21,554 nucleotides of DNA from a virus. The stretch spans positions 1 through 21,554 of the IMG/VR virus record IMGVR_UViG_3300044678_000290; one strand, written 5' to 3'. Shown here in pieces: positions 21,383 to 21,554 of this stretch; the first letter of the stretch is position 1; the number at the start of each line of letters is the position of its first letter. The position numbers and the translations under genes are program-made. Below the pieces are notes generated by a model, which worked only from the letters and a program-made list of their open reading frames with translations, searched no databases and was not told the origin of the DNA.

Positions 21383-21554
21383 TTTTGCAATGCCTCCACC
21401 AGCATCATTGCCATGGAACCCAACGCACCGACCAGCACCAGAATGACCGTGCCTCCGACTGAGATCACGAGCCTCTCCAGACGCTTTAAACGGGCATGGA
21501 TCGCTTCGTACCGTACCGAACAGACATCAATGTGGCTGGTTACGGTCACTTCCA
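21379..21554 (-). CDS. Small one-TM protein, 5' end at or beyond the window edge
   Basis: Reading the minus strand from base 21552, the frame is open to the TGA at 21379-21381. A GTG at 21549 would give 56 residues: a polar helix (HIDVCSVRYEAIHARLKRLE) followed by a single hydrophobic helix (VISVGGTVILVLVGALGSMA) and a short tail (LVEALQK). This 'D-C-x2-RY...RL-RLE then TM' layout recurs in small proteins next to phage holins and recalls XhlA-like helpers, though the match is only by shape. No Shine-Dalgarno can be checked because the window ends, so an earlier start is possible. It couples to the 137-residue gene by a GTGA overlap and opens the visible lysis cassette. Confidence 0.65.
   Translation of the reverse strand, partial: EVTVTSHIDVCSVRYEAIHARLKRLERLVISVGGTVILVLVGALGSMAMMLVEALQK
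21393..21397 (-). promoter_or_regulatory. Shine-Dalgarno for the GTG start of the 137-residue gene
   Basis: GGAGG on the minus strand is 10 nt before the GTG at 21382, inside the upstream ORF. It decides for the GTG start over later ATG codons. Confidence 0.6.

Noticed and set aside
20598-21446. Long + strand ORF of 282 residues
   Set aside because: It lies antisense to the holin and two-TM genes, has no plausible domain or start site, and the minus strand genes are tied by 4-bp overlaps.
1-21554. tRNA genes, integrase or attachment sites
   Set aside because: I saw no tRNA arm pattern, recombinase motif or paired attachment repeats on either strand; coding density leaves almost no room.

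Overview
The window is a 21.5 kb piece of a tailed double-stranded DNA phage genome (Caudoviricetes), most likely a short-tailed podovirus type from an uncultured aquatic lineage. The evidence is a primase-helicase of the phage prim-pol type, a prophage-free late operon with no integrase, a holin/GH24 endolysin lysis set, and a run of very large low-complexity or repeat-rich virion proteins that ends in a ~2000-residue polyvalent protein. The lysis genes point to a Gram-negative host; nothing in the window names the host or virus genus more closely. Both window ends cut through genes. No tRNA, CRISPR array, insertion sequence or integrase was seen.

Left part (1-3946, + strand): replication/early genes. 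In order: a 5'-truncated Cys-containing candidate nucleic-acid-binding protein, a small HTH protein with a strong Shine-Dalgarno, a textbook intrinsic terminator, a 942-residue primase-helicase (archaeo-eukaryotic primase fold, Cys cluster, P-loop ATPase) and an overlapping 68-residue small protein. This operon runs head-on into the late operon: the two last stop codons overlap inside one CTAG, so no intergenic terminator separates them.

Right part (3943-21554, - strand, transcribed right to left): one tightly packed late operon. It opens with a lysis cassette (56-residue one-TM protein, 137-residue two-TM protein, 161-residue three-TM holin, a previously easy-to-miss 26-residue hydrophobic ORF, and a GH24 lysozyme with an E-8-C-5-T triad). 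It continues with virion genes: a 763-residue tail/connector-type protein, a 198-residue predicted jelly-roll protein, a 978-residue Gly/Gln/Pro-rich protein, a GNAT acetyltransferase, a 694-residue Gln/Ala-rich hendecad-repeat protein, a 524-residue coiled-coil protein, and the 1996-residue polyvalent protein carrying tandem winged-helix domains, a zincin-like HExxxH site and a PLxRFG-type region. Six gene junctions use 4-bp ATGA or GTGA overlaps, which suggests chained translational coupling.

Working together: the + strand genes would copy the genome, the virion genes would build the tail and a set of proteins likely carried in the capsid and ejected into the cell (694 -> 524 -> 1996, the same relative order as T7 gp14-gp15-gp16; this is an inference from position and composition), and the lysis cassette would release progeny. 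The most promising points for a second look are the domain mix of the 1996-residue protein, the 26-residue ORF between holin and endolysin, the hendecad-repeat protein, and the A-x-G-G motifs shared by two otherwise unrelated virion proteins.
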